Shown here piece by piece: positions 24,891 through 36,270 of a stretch of 64,000 nt of DNA. Both the position numbers and the translations under genes were made by a program. The stretch comes from Pampus argenteus (Eukaryota; Chordata; Actinopteri; Scombriformes; Stromateidae): the NCBI GenBank assembly GCA_036937835.1, contig CM072862.1:14706501-14770500 (forward strand), in the 5' to 3' direction. Every line of letters starts with the position of its first letter. The first letter of the stretch is position 1. The notes beneath the pieces were generated by a model that was given only the letters and a program-made list of their open reading frames with translations, had not been told where the DNA came from and ran no database searches.

Positions 24891-25741
24891 CAAGATATAT
24901 GAAGATTTTAAAAATGAACAGTTTTATTCTTTCAGCATTTAATAACTGGTTACTATAGGCATCATTTAAAGATACAATATGTATTTCTGTCTATCAGGGC
25001 TGACTGATAAATGTCCAGACAGAGTAATATAATATAACCCAGCCCACACAGAAAAGTATTTTATTATTAACTATTATTATTATTTTAAAATATATGAGGG
25101 GGGTTGTTTTGTTTTTGCAACATAAAGGAAAATGCTGCAGCCAATCACAGGATTTAAAATGAATTTTTATTTGGTCTAATTTAAATATATTGAGTGTAGA
25201 GAGATACTAAAAAGAGACTATGCTTAATTGCAGAATGCAAACTCCCCCCAGGTTGCAATTCTTTTTAAATCCCAAAGAAAAATTCTGAGGATTAAACCGT
25301 GTCCTCAATGTTTAACTGTTTCCAAATTATTCAAAATGGCCGTTAGTAAAATAAATATAAATACAATGCAGGTATTGATGTAAGAGTGTTGAGTTAAAAG
25401 CTGTCAAAAGAATCGAGACTCCTCTGTGTGTTATATATTTTATATTTTGACTATGATGTTGTTGGTCTGCTGAACACATGCCACCTGCATTTGATGTTGT
25501 TTTTTTTTTTTTTATCATTGTTTAAATGTTATTCTCTCTGACAAAGATACACATTGGTTTAAGGAGCCACTACAGTGGTTTGATGAATAAATGGGGGACG
25601 GGTTCCTTTATTAGAAACCATGCGGTAATTAGACAAGCAACATGGGGGAGGGGTCAGTGTGAAGCTGAGCTATAATGGGAGCTCCTATTGTATAGCACGA
25701 TACTGTACATCTACCAACACAGAGCACATTAGTGAATCGCA

Positions 25742-25790
<49 letters not shown>

Positions 25791-26270
25791 ATGGCCAAGA
25801 CTGGTTTGTAGATTTGTAGAATTGTAGATTCAATTACAAATCACAAGCAAAGATTTAAGCCTAGTTTCTGAAGATTTAGGTCAGTTAAAATGTATTTGGA
25901 TGTTATTTGGTATCTGATTGTCAGAGAAATAACACCAGTTTCCTTTGGATTTATCCCTCTGTGAATTATGATGTGTGTGTTGATAATTAAGTCTTACAAG
26001 TGTAGGTATTTACAACAAACCCCACGTAAACTACACCTAATATGCACCTGTACATGCGGAAATAACATCGTCTTTTTCACGGCCCTCTCAGAGGCTGCAG
26101 GTCGGTGCTGTGTTCTGCAGCTGTTGGAGACCTGTTGGTAAACAGTAGCCGTAGTCCACATTATCATTCTGATCCTGGCTTCACCCCACAATGGCTGCTT
26201 TGTGAAAGGGGCACTTGACAAAGGTCTGCCACCTCTTTTTCCCAACATTGTATATGTGAGAGGGTAGCTG
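24891..26270. other. non-coding DNA with a (GT)n tract
   Basis: No gene seen. It includes the (GT)n run at 25744-25789 and a poly-T stretch near 25500. Part of the minus-strand ORF at 25994-26479 lies here. It has no domain and is treated as chance. Confidence 0.5.
25744..25789. repeat. (GT)n microsatellite
   Basis: About 23 uninterrupted GT units. Confidence 0.95.
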
Positions 26271-26420
26271 CAGTAAATCCTGGGCAATGAGGTGGGAATG
26301 ACGCTGCAGACCAGACAGTGGCAGATGCTTGCATTAGCGCTGCAGCCATAAGAGTGTCTCCTGGAAAAGTTGGTGCTTTGTCTTCCTGCCTCTTTATGTC
26401 TGCGTGTGTCTCTCTCACAG
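26270..26420. promoter_or_regulatory. candidate conserved non-coding element
   Basis: Balanced composition with CAGAC/TGGCA words (nuclear factor I-like half sites around 26310-26325) and a GCATTAGCG homeodomain-like core. Open frames exist on the minus strand but show no domain or exon flanks. Weak call on composition only. Confidence 0.2.
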
Positions 26421-26999
26421 AGGGTGTATGGGTGTGTACATGTGCGTGTGTGAGAATAGGTGCTCATGTCAGAATTCAATGCCAGAATTAAAAAAAAAAA
26501 AAATCTCCAATTTGCAAGGATATAAACCCCCTAATCGATTAGATATCTGATATCTGAATTTCCAATGTCACCTGAAAGCAGCATTATAGCTGTAGTTAAA
26601 AAAAAGTTAAATGCTATAAATCTAATTGCTATAAAATCCAAGGAATATCTGTACATCAATATTGAGTGGACCCTTCCTTTATTGCAGATACTAAGATTGG
26701 CAACCCTATTAAATCTGCACCAATCATACAAAAGACAAAGAGAAGCAGGTTTCATAACTATGAGGATTTCTGGCAGAACAATAAGACATCATGTGATGTG
26801 TGAGTGTGCTTCGTGGTTTCTCTGTTGTCATGTGTCAGAGACTTGAACTGGCATTTTCACAGAGAAAGAGTTTTCATTCAGATACAATACAAGACACAGA
26901 TCACACAGAGTATGACTGCATTAGTAAAGTGATGCGTGATGATTGATGCTTTTATTATCAAGTCTCAATCATTATAATAGCCGTTTTGTTTTCTCTTCA

Positions 27000-27360
27000 T
27001 GGTTCTTGCTTAAGCCAAAAGACAAACTACTGTAAGCCCGTAATTTTATTGTAATTACACAGGTCAGGCTTCCCTGGTCTCATGCCTCAGTAGCAGAACA
27101 GGACATTGTATGTTTTACGTCCCTGTGGCCTTCTTTACCCCCGCAAGGACACCACAGCTGCGATCCTGTCTTATTCTGGGATAAACATGATTATCCTGCT
27201 ATGGCTTGTTCTTGGCTTTGTAACAGTGACAGGGGACCTTTCAGAGCTCCTTTTTTTCCCATGGTCGGGTAGGTCTGAGCAGCTAAGACCCCTGATGTGG
27301 ACCAGTCGCCATTCATTGGCTTAAGGCCGAAGCAAACAAGCACATCACACCGACCCTGAG
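27000..27360. promoter_or_regulatory. candidate conserved non-coding element
   Basis: A compact non-repetitive block with paired homeodomain cores (GTAATTTTATTGTAATTAC near 27040-27058, nearly palindromic) followed by about 280 bp of balanced sequence. A 72-residue ORF at 27106-27324 has no recognisable domain. This is one of the better enhancer-like stretches in the mir-9 domain, but conservation was not tested. Confidence 0.35.
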
Positions 27361-28648
27361 GCAGAGAGAGATGGAGTTAAACACTGAATGTTGAAAATGT
27401 TAACGACATTAGTACTGAGTTGCAGATCCTTCTGGTTCTCATTTTGACTAACTCAAAAGGTCCTTCGGTAACTCATATGTTCTCTTGATGTTGTGTGAGT
27501 AATTAGAGAAATCAAATCTGTGCAATCTGTGTGTGAATCTGTGCAAAAATAGAAAAATGAATAATAAGTAAACTATTTTGTACACACTTGTGTATATATA
27601 ATTGATTACAATACATAGTATTATACATGTGATAATATAATAATGAAAATAAAATAAACAAAATACTATGTATTCTACAGTACCAGTCACGCTTTCTCAT
27701 TCAATGTTTATGGAGGTGTGTCCAACCTTTTAGAGTATTCATTTTATCATAACACTTAATTTCATGTTTTATTTCTTAGGGTAAAACAACACATACAGTA
27801 ATGTATTTGCAAAGTAACTTTCTAGTTTTTATTTAGACAAAACAAAAAAACAAACAAAATTACATTTCACTTTTTAGTTTTTTCGTGAGGTTTCAACTCA
27901 GTTATTATTGTAATTATTATCATCTTATTTTAATTTAAATAATCCCATACAAGATGTTAATCAAAATAAATGCACAAAGAAACATGTTCATTGGGAATTT
28001 ACACAGCAGTTTCAAATAATCAAAACACATGAAAGTGTTTATTTTGTATAGTCTAAAACATGGAAGAAAATCGGGATATGAATTTCCATTCTCTCCCGCC
28101 AGCCACTCAGACTGCCAGTCAAGTTCAAGTTCACAGAGGTAGAAACGTCTGGACGCTTCATTTACTGCTGTTCCTCCCCTTAGTCCTCCTCCTCCTCATC
28201 CCTCTCTCCCCATGCTCTTTGGTGACTGCATGGCGTTACTATGACAGAGCGGCTGTGGCGTTGTTATGGCAGCGGGCTGGACGGCCCGACTATGTGCTGG
28301 TGAAAAGGACAGCCTGTCAGAGAAAGAGAGAGAGAGACTCATGTTCCACCAACAGCTGGGCACAGGCACCCCCTCCCCTGCAGCCTCCCCCTTCAGGCCT
28401 TTCAAACACCACCCTGAGCCTGGGAACACCAAAAACTTCACATTCATCATCCTCACACACAGGGCACACCCCTTTCTCCCTGCATCCATCCACCACCACT
28501 TAACAACATTTTATTCTTACATTTCCAGCATCCTTCCCAACACACATACACACACACACTGTCTTGCTCTCCTCTCAGAGCCCACGCTGTACCTCACTTC
28601 ATCATGCCAAAATGTACCTTGTGTAATACCAGAAATCAAAAATGAAAA

Positions 28649-28707
<59 letters not shown>

Positions 28708-28740
28708 GAGAGTTGTGTAAGAGAGAAAGAGACAGAGAGA
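27361..28740. other. non-coding DNA, AT-rich then CT-rich, ending in (GT)n
   Basis: No supported gene. A 147-codon ORF at 28060-28503 begins with an ATG and includes a leucine-rich hydrophobic stretch, but shows low-complexity S/T/P sequence and no homologue I recognise. It overlaps other frames of similar length and runs towards a microsatellite. Confidence 0.45.
28651..28706. repeat. (GT)n microsatellite
   Basis: 28 uninterrupted GT units, creating artificial C/V and H/T ORFs on both strands. Confidence 0.97.
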
Positions 28741-28744
28741 GATT

Positions 28745-28950
28745 TTGGTGAGGTCTCATTCAACTCTGAGCATGAAAGACCGATCATTTGCATAAACTGC
28801 ATGCTGTCTGAGGGGCTTGGGGGGTGGCAGCCATACTGAGAAAAGATAGGAGAGGGGAAAAAAAAAAGCATGATTCTGCATTGTAAGGCTGCAGGAAGAA
28901 AGAGGAGGTTTGAATAAGAGAGAGGGTGAAATTGGCAAAGAAAGGGTCTT
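28745..28950. promoter_or_regulatory. candidate conserved non-coding element with octamer
   Basis: Contains ATTTGCAT (28785-28792), the reverse complement of the POU octamer, in a balanced, non-repetitive block next to purine-rich DNA. No credible ORF. Conservation not tested. Confidence 0.3.
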
Positions 28951-29220
28951 ACCATGTCTCCTAGTGGGATTAAATTGTCCAGGAATCTGTTTAAATATAA
29001 TTTGGTGAATCTGGCAGCAACATAGCTGCAGTGCTGAACTCTGATCTCTGTTATTATATATGCAGAGATGATGCAACCGGTGAAAAAACAATGTAAATGT
29101 TCATAATTGTCCACCTGACATAATTTTATTTGCACACAAATAATGTTCTGTGTTCATATTGAATTACATGGTTGGCTCAGATTTCTTATGTTTTGTTGCT
29201 TTTGTCTCTTTTTCTTGTAG

Positions 29221-29419
29221 AAAAGCACCATCATGATGCCGATGCCACTGCGTGTTGGACAGATCATCTTCAGAGTTTACGTCAGTGTGTTCATCACGTG
29301 GTCTTTTGTCACTGTGTATTTAGGCTGCAGTAATGATGTGGCAGCATATGTGAAAATGCTCTTTGTCACCACTTATGTATGGACTTAAAGCATGAAAATG
29401 CAATTAAAAAATGAATAAA
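29221..29419 (+). ncRNA. candidate terminal exon of a plus-strand transcript (possible mir-9 host), with a 51-codon ORF
   Basis: A strong splice-acceptor signature (a 20-base T/C-rich tract ending TTCTTGTAG) precedes 29221. About 190 bp later there is a canonical AATAAA (29414-29419). Between them an ORF runs from ATG 29233 to TAA 29388 (51 residues; begins MMPMPLRVGQ, with a hydrophobic middle). Acceptor, short exon and poly(A) signal on the same strand as mir-9 fit a 3' terminal exon of its host transcript, 9.2 kb from the candidate first exon. All three signals are seen directly. Their use, and any translation of the small ORF, is inference. I do not recognise the peptide. Confidence 0.3.
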
Positions 29420-30280
29420 TGATAAAAGTAAAATTAAATCAAAGTTCACATGTCCTACACAGAAAACAACAAGTTTGAAAATTATTTTTGACATTGTAAT
29501 AAAAAAGTTATTGTAATATCAATTTGAATGTATTTGACTGATTTGTCAGTACATTGGCACCATATTGTGCTTTACTCAATAAAAAAAGAAAGCAATGTTG
29601 ATGACTGTGTCATTTGTGTTATTGTGTATTGTATTGTGTTGAAGTGGTTTCTGTCAGCACCTTGGACAGAGGCAGCCTGCAATCCAGTTGCATTGTGCTT
29701 TAATCACCAAAGTGCTCTATTTTTCACACATTTAGTAAAAAAGCAGAAATTCAGTAAAACTAACAACAATACCGATATAAATAATAATAATAATAATAAA
29801 AAATAAAATAAAAAAGCGAAACGAAACGAACGATTCAATGAGCATGTTAACAGGGGAAAACAAAGCTTTATCTTTAATTAATACCAAAACAGAGGAAACT
29901 GAGTGCTACTTGAAAGAGTAAATGATGACAAATGACTGAACAACTACTTCACTGCATCCCTCCATTTAACAAAGTGCGTTTAGTTATTTTTAAAGGGCAT
30001 TTTTAAAGCTTCATCGTGCATAAACAGTCCGGTGTTAAACAGTTACTGTGTCGCGTTAATTTACTCTCCACATTTAGTCTCGTGACAAAGAGTGATCACC
30101 TGTGTATCTGTAAAGACTACAGCTTTACCATCAAAAATATATATATATCTGTGGTAACTCATCTCAAAACAAATATTCATTTCGGACAAAATATGCAGCT
30201 ATTTTTGATCATTTCTGTCATGTTATATAACTTATAATAACATAGATCCCATGTTGTTGCATTGTTGTGTAAAAAAAAAA
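29420..30280. other. AT-rich non-coding DNA
   Basis: Holds (AAT)n near 29780-29798 and chance ORFs. Nothing else seen. Confidence 0.5.
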
Positions 30281-30289
30281 GCTTTATAT

Positions 30290-30500
30290 GCACTAACATG
30301 CCAGAAATCAGACTGTCACCGTGTCTCTGCGTTATTTCGCTGTCGATAAGTGAACTGCCACCCACAATGACAAAACCTGATGTCCGAAGAGCCTCAATGT
30401 GCGGAGTCATGACCTTTCACTCTCGTGGGACACGGCCTGACCGGCACAAGCCACCAGACACGTGTCCTCTTCCTCGCGTGCGTCTGTGACCCGTCAGATT
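30290..30500. promoter_or_regulatory. CpG-containing block, candidate regulatory element
   Basis: About 200 bp with many more CpG than its surroundings, including CACGTG (E-box palindrome) near 30460 and several GTGAC/GTCAC words. The ORFs of 61-77 residues on both strands here have no domain. It could be a minor promoter or an enhancer. Confidence 0.3.
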
Positions 30501-30839
30501 TTGTGAGAGGAATTTCGCTTGCTTTCACCGAGCTCAAAGACTGTATTTTGTTACATAAAACATCGTGGATTTGTAATCTGTTTGTCTTATGTCCACAACT
30601 ATCCCTCTAATGTCGTATTGCTGGTGTTACACTAACCCAGCATTAAAATCCTCATAATATGTAGGCTTACTGTATATACTCACTGAAAGAGTAAAGAAAA
30701 AGACGAGTCTCACTTCAGTTACTTAAAGAAAGAAAAAAAAAGAGTTGGTGGTTAGAAGCAGGTTAGAAGTGAGAGGCTTTTTAGAGGAGCTATAGGACGT
30801 TCAGTTTCTCCCTTTAATTGCAAACATTATTGTTTGGAT

Positions 30840-31185
30840 CTACTCCCATCTCACCCTACTACTGCTGCTAGTTAAATGTGCATTACTGCTGAATCTGTGC
30901 AATAATAATAATAATCAAGCCTTAAAGTTTACATGTACATACTCATATATTTATATACATATGTCTCTATCTGTATATGTTTGTCTAATTTGTATATTTT
31001 TGTCTAATCTGTATATTTTTGTGTTCAAACTTTAATTTTATTTATTCCTGTGATTTCTAGTTAATGTCGGTGTGGTATTTGTGTTGTCAGGGAGGATGCA
31101 AAGTAAGAATTTCATTGTTCAGTCTGACTGTTTGTCTTATGGGCATATGACAAATAAAAAATCTTGAATCTTGAATCTTGAAACA
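30840..31185 (+). mobile_element. 3' end of a CR1/L2-clade LINE, degraded
   Basis: The stretch ends in GTAAGAATTTCATTGTTCAG, then a GACAAATAAA-like word and three tandem copies of TCTTGAA. This is the typical 3' tail of fish L2/CR1-type LINEs, which end in short tandem repeats instead of poly(A). Only the 3' untranslated region is left; no reverse transcriptase frame is visible. Confidence 0.6.
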
Positions 31186-32130
31186 GTAATATACATAAAT
31201 TGACTGCAGACATGCATTTACTATCAGTATTCTTTTAAATACATGAACATATTCTCCAAACAAATAATCTTAATAAGTTAAATTAATCATAGTGTTCATT
31301 TATTTAGTTTTGATCAAAACATATTCTCCAAACAAAAAAATCTTAATAAATAAATGGCAAAAAGTATGTGAAGGTGGGGCTGTTCATGTGGCAGCATATT
31401 AACACTCATAGTTTAGGAATTAAAGTTCAACATACATATGTACATATTACATGCTTCTTCTTTTATGACATTTGAGAATGAAAGACTGACTGATCTTTTT
31501 TATTTAAGTATACACATGAAATATTTGTCCTCATGTGATACTTATGTCAAAGTTGTGGAGTGTTGAAAACATACTAGAAGAAATACATATTGGGATACAA
31601 TAATGAGACCTTTCTCTGGCACTGTAGGTTTGAATGATGCATGTGAAACTGTGTCAGACAGAGCTGACTGCAGGAACTCATGAGCTGCTGGCTGCAGGTG
31701 TTCTCTCTCACGGCACCCAGTGTATATTCATTCAGTTATTCTGCTCAGATTTTCTACTTGTCACCAAATAGAGATTGATGTTTTCTACTGTGTTAGGACT
31801 TACTGGAGGTCACACTACTCACCAAAGCTGCAAAATAAATTTTCAGAAAAAAAGCATACTTTTATGTGCTGGTATATAAACTTCAGCATGGTTTTCCATT
31901 TATTACACCACTTCACAACAAAATCTGGAGGAAATCTCCAGGACTGAATTTGATACTTTTCAGAGAAGTCGTCTGAAATGTCCTAAATGTGGCACTGAGT
32001 AATCAACATGTATATTCTGCTCTACAACAGGAAGCAAGATGCTCAAAGTGGACTCAGACGTAGTGGCGGGCTGGCTCTACATCATGAATGACTAGTAGGC
32101 AGCTGTAGACAAGGTTTGTGTCTGTGGAGG
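31186..32130. other. AT-rich non-coding DNA
   Basis: Chance ORFs only (31720-31947). A short duplication of ACATATTCTCCAAACAAA (about 31246 and 31319) is visible. Confidence 0.5.
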
Positions 32131-32430
32131 GCTGCAGATGATTGTCCCGTCATTTATATCTTCCAACTCAGTGAGCTTTAGGTCTTGCATTCTGCATTTG
32201 CATAAGAATGGAATCAGGTCCTGTGAACTTCCCCAACCTATTGACCCAGCTCCCCAGACATGAATAGCACTGCTTTAAAGGCTCCCCAGTCTCTCAAACA
32301 GGCTTTAACCATGCCTTAAGTCCCAATCATGGTAATTTAATATATCTTAAGCCTCTGGCTGTTTTGCTGGAGCCCCTCTGCAGTTTGTTTTAGGCATTCA
32401 CTGCTTCTCACCTCATCAGAGCTATGTCTT
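32130..32430. promoter_or_regulatory. candidate conserved non-coding element
   Basis: Balanced, non-repetitive sequence with GCATTTGCATAA (octamer, 32194-32205), TAATTTAA and pyrimidine-rich words. No ORF of note. It has the texture of vertebrate developmental enhancers, but this was not tested by alignment. Confidence 0.4.
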
Positions 32431-33259
32431 ATTTGGGAAATTTAAGGGGATGCTGTGGCACTACAAGATCCCCTTTCAGCAGATAAATAAGACACAATTC
32501 CATATAATTAGAAAAAGTTTTGTTTCTGTTATTATGCAGTCTTTTGATTTAGAAGAAAGAAGAAAAACTTTAGTGGAACAGACTGTGGCTGTCTCACAAG
32601 TGGCATGGTTCAATAATAATAATAAACGCTTCCATGGTGTCAGCAGCATCAGTCAATAAGTGTTTCTTATTTTAAATGATTTCCACCTCTGTCTCTCTTA
32701 TATTTTATTCCAGATGAACATCTCCATTCAAGGTTTGTGAGTTTTTTCACAGGAATGTAAACCTAAACTCTTCTTCACATACAGAGACACCTGTGCCGCT
32801 CACACTGTGACTGCAGGTATCCCAGAGAGCTGCAGTGACCTCTTCAGGAAAGTAGAAACAATAAAACAAGACTTACTTACTTGTGACTGTAAACATGTAT
32901 GTGGCGTTCAAATGTTAAGAGTGTTAATGTTCTTATTGCAAAATCAGTTCAGTTGTAGAGCGCATAGAAAAGAACAGAATCAGAATCATTTAAACACTCT
33001 CATGTGAGTTTTTTCTTTAATTGAAACAGTGAGGTATAAGAAAGTAAATTGACGGGAGGTTTTTGCAGAAATATCAGTCTTGTACAAGGAGAACAGAAGG
33101 GTCAATATCTTTAGATTTAAATCCCTAATAGAACACAAATGCAACAAAACCTTTATTATTATGATGCTGCCTGACTGTCTGTACCACTGACCACGATGCA
33201 AAACATATCTGATTTTTATCTTCAAAAGCAATTTATAATAGTGAAGTTATACAGTAGAA

Positions 33260-33306
33260 CAGTGGTTTGCAACCTGGGGGTCGGGACCCCTACAAGGGGT
33301 CGCAAG
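33260..33306. mobile_element. hAT-Charlie-type transposon end fragment
   Basis: CAGTGGTTTGCAACCTGGGG followed by TCGGGACCCC and TACAAGGGGTCGC matches the widespread CAGTGGTTCTCAA... terminal sequence of Charlie-like hAT elements, with its internal GGGTC/GACCC palindrome. No matching opposite end was found nearby, so it is a fragment. Confidence 0.6.
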
Positions 33307-34430
33307 ATTGATCTTGTGATTCATGAAGTCATTGCTCAGAAAGGAAAGAAGAAAAAAATAAAAATCTCACACACCAAATTATGTTTATTTTTATACATTT
33401 TCTACAAATGTTGCTTCTTCCTTGTGAAGTTAGTTTAACTTTTATAAAAGGCTTCAAAATGAAATTATTCTTATGAAATCATTTTTCAAAAATTCTGTTT
33501 AGTGGTTTCTGTACAAGCAATTGAATGATCTGAGTATGTTCAGTTCATCCCAAATTTGCACTCACTATTACTTATGACATATATCCTGAATAAGTAAGGT
33601 GAAATAAAATGAAGAGATGTGTGTTACAGTATGGCTGACCTGTCTTATTGTTACTGTGGCACCATCTGCTGGAAATAAAGCTCAACATCAGGGTCGCTCA
33701 TTTCCTTCTCAACTGCATCTCTTTTCTCATGCACCAACATAGTGATCACATACACACATGACCGCCACCACAACCAATTACATCTTATCTTGTTCTTCCC
33801 TGATACTCTAGCCACAAAACAGAAACAAGTTTGTAAAGCATGCCGCACTGATCTTCATCTAAACACTATTGACATATCTCTAAAATAAAAATAAAAATCA
33901 TTATTAGCAATTTTTCTATAGAATAAAGGCATATACATACTTGTTTCAAGTTGTACAAATTAATTTGGATTAGGACAGAGGTTTGAAGCTGGAGAACAGG
34001 TTCACACCTACCACCTTCATACATACAAAACATTTGCTTTGTGTTGTAAAAACGACCATCTAGTTTTTTGAAAGAATGTGTTTTCAAAACCCTTTTGAAA
34101 ACTAAATTATGTACCTAATGGAGCTTACCATGCAAATAATAAATTGGACTTATAAGTAAAGGTCTTTCATCTGTCCATCTCATGTGTTCAATGCTGGGCA
34201 TTGTTTTAGTTCACTGGGAGGGCTGATGAGCTTTGACGATGGGACACAGACATTGACATTTTCCCAAAGACAGAGATGAGATGAGACTGGTCCTATAACA
34301 AGGACCTCATCAAAGTTTTGTGAAACAAAAACCCTCCAGCCCTGCAGATACATAAACCCTGAGAAGAAAGATTTGTAGATGACAAAAAAAAGCACACATT
34401 TGTTTCTCTTCACTTCATGTCCCAATCAGA
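33307..34430. other. AT-rich non-coding DNA
   Basis: No gene seen. ORFs at 33651-33848, 33866-34087 and 34180-34425 (minus) have no domains and no credible splice context. Confidence 0.5.
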
Positions 34431-34690
34431 GCCTCTAATTAACACAGTTTCCTTTCAGATAGTGGCGATCAAATAGTAGCAATTATCTGTGCAAACTTTG
34501 ATGAGGTGGAATCCCATGCATTCATGGCTGCACATTCAACAATAATCTCAGTCCCCGGCGTGGTTCACTGCACAACCGGAGCTTAGTGAGGCCCACTCTG
34601 CAGAAAAAATCATTAATGATCTCTAATGAAGGTCCATACAATGATCCATGCCGTGCCAGAAAATTGCACGACACAGAGCTGACAACACTC
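34430..34690. promoter_or_regulatory. candidate conserved non-coding element
   Basis: A 260-bp balanced block with ATCATTAATGATC (near 34608, a palindromic homeodomain-like core), GGCGATCAAA (TCF/LEF-like) and AACAATAA (SOX-like) words. No ORF. Conservation not tested. Confidence 0.4.
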
Positions 34691-35075
34691 TAACATATAC
34701 ACAGACAAGCACACATATTTTTGCTTTGTTTCTTAAGTTAACTCTCTAGTTACTTCACAGGGTGTTTCGTAAGCAGGTTGAGAGTTCAGACGGTGAAGTT
34801 TACAACTGAAATGCAGAATTGCTCCATTCTCTCCTCCCCCGTCTTAATAAGCAAACCACGTCTGCTGCTTCAGACAAAACAAGAAAGGAAGAGAACAAGG
34901 ATGCATTTCTGTGCTTCAGCTTTCAATCTTTTAAATATTTAATTATTTTAAACACACATCAGCACTTAAATTTAATGTAACAAAACTGCAGCAGATATTG
35001 TTCACTTGTGAAATCGATGGTATTCATGTGAATATCACAGATAAATCAGATTTGTGTCCCGTTGGGCTGCCAACA

Positions 35076-35625
35076 AGTTTCAAGTTCAAGTTCAAGTTTG
35101 AGTTTGTTATTTCAAAAGTAAGCCCTCTGTTTAGGATAACTGACATTAAATAGAGGTTCGTTGGAGGTGGTGGAGCTGAAAAACATAAAAAGAAAAACAT
35201 AAAAGCATCCACACATAACATCCATTATCTATACCTACTTCTCCTTTGCAGGGAAGCAAACTGGGTGTGGGGGGCAGGTTGCACACTGTGTCCCTTTTTC
35301 TCAATATTTTTTTTTTTACCAGAATATAAAAGTGACAAAATATCAGGTAAAATACCAGCTTCAAGACAAAAACATAAAACATCCAAAGTGCACAAGTGTG
35401 TGAAAATCTGAGTGCAAAATATCTGAGTATGTTCAAATACCAATATAATCATAGGATAGCAAAATAGACAATATACACATATACAGCATTTACAAATTAC
35501 AAGGTGGTATGAGCAAGAGCAGTGGTGGATGGATACTAAAAAACAAACATTTTTCTTTTTACTCTCCTCTGTCGCTTGTAAGTCACTTTGGATAAAAGCA
35601 TCTACCAAATGACAAAACGTAAATG
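35076..35625 (-). mobile_element. degraded retroposon block (LINE 3' tail and SINE tail)
   Basis: Tandem CAAGTT units at 35076-35100 look like the reverse complement of an L2/CR1 tail, and the sequence after it reads as a LINE 3' untranslated region on the minus strand. At 35568-35625, TAAGTCACTTTGGATAAAAG and the following CTACCAAATGAC match the tail of a very common fish SINE/LINE family, this time on the plus strand. Two nested insertions are likely. The boundaries are approximate. Confidence 0.4.
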
Positions 35626-36060
35626 TTACCCAACTTAAGTTCTATTTTTACATCTATCCTTAATCACAAAACTAAGCCAGCTAACACCTGAAAAATACAT
35701 TTTTTTTATGTGTTCACTTTGCTTGTCCTTCACAAGAAAATATCCCACAAATTCACAAACACACAGTGTTCATAAAAGCAGGATCCCTGTACCTCTGAGG
35801 CTTCGAGGGAAAGGCTGAATTTCATCAGGAGAGCATACAATCACAGGGCCACAGTGTGTCTCTGTAGTCGGCCAGTGCAATGTGTGCACATCAGGTTTTG
35901 TGAGGCTCTGACGAGATGTGACAGCCCAGCTCTCACTCAAAGATCCCCGAATTTGGTCCATTTTTCTGCCTTTTCCATTTACAATGCTCCAGTGGAGATT
36001 TCTTTATTTCAGAATGGACAATGGACTCTTTCTTTCTCATTCCCTACATCTCCCTCTCTC

Positions 36061-36063
<3 letters not shown>

Positions 36064-36093
<30 letters not shown>
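36064..36093. repeat. (CA)n microsatellite
   Basis: About 15 CA units. The spurious ORFs at 35854-36388 run through it. Confidence 0.95.
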
Positions 36094-36097
<4 letters not shown>

Positions 36098-36099
36098 AA

Positions 36100-36270
36100 G
36101 CCTCGCTGGCAGACACATGCACACTTGCTTGCTGTCATGCTCATTTTGATGGTAATTAATGACATCACCACTGCGTGCGGGTGCATGGTGGTGTGTGTGG
36201 TGTGTGTGGAGGGGGTGCATTTGTTTGTTGAGCAAACCGTGGGAACAGGGAGCTCTCCAGGGTGGCGAGT
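36100..36270. promoter_or_regulatory. candidate conserved non-coding element
   Basis: Contains GGTAATTAATGACATC (near 36150), a homeodomain-type palindrome next to a half-CRE, within balanced sequence. Weak call on motif content only. Confidence 0.25.

Noticed and set aside
28060..28503. 147-codon ORF with a leucine-rich hydrophobic stretch
   Set aside because: No recognisable homologue, low-complexity S/T/P composition, similar-length frames in other phases, and no splice or promoter context. Treated as chance.
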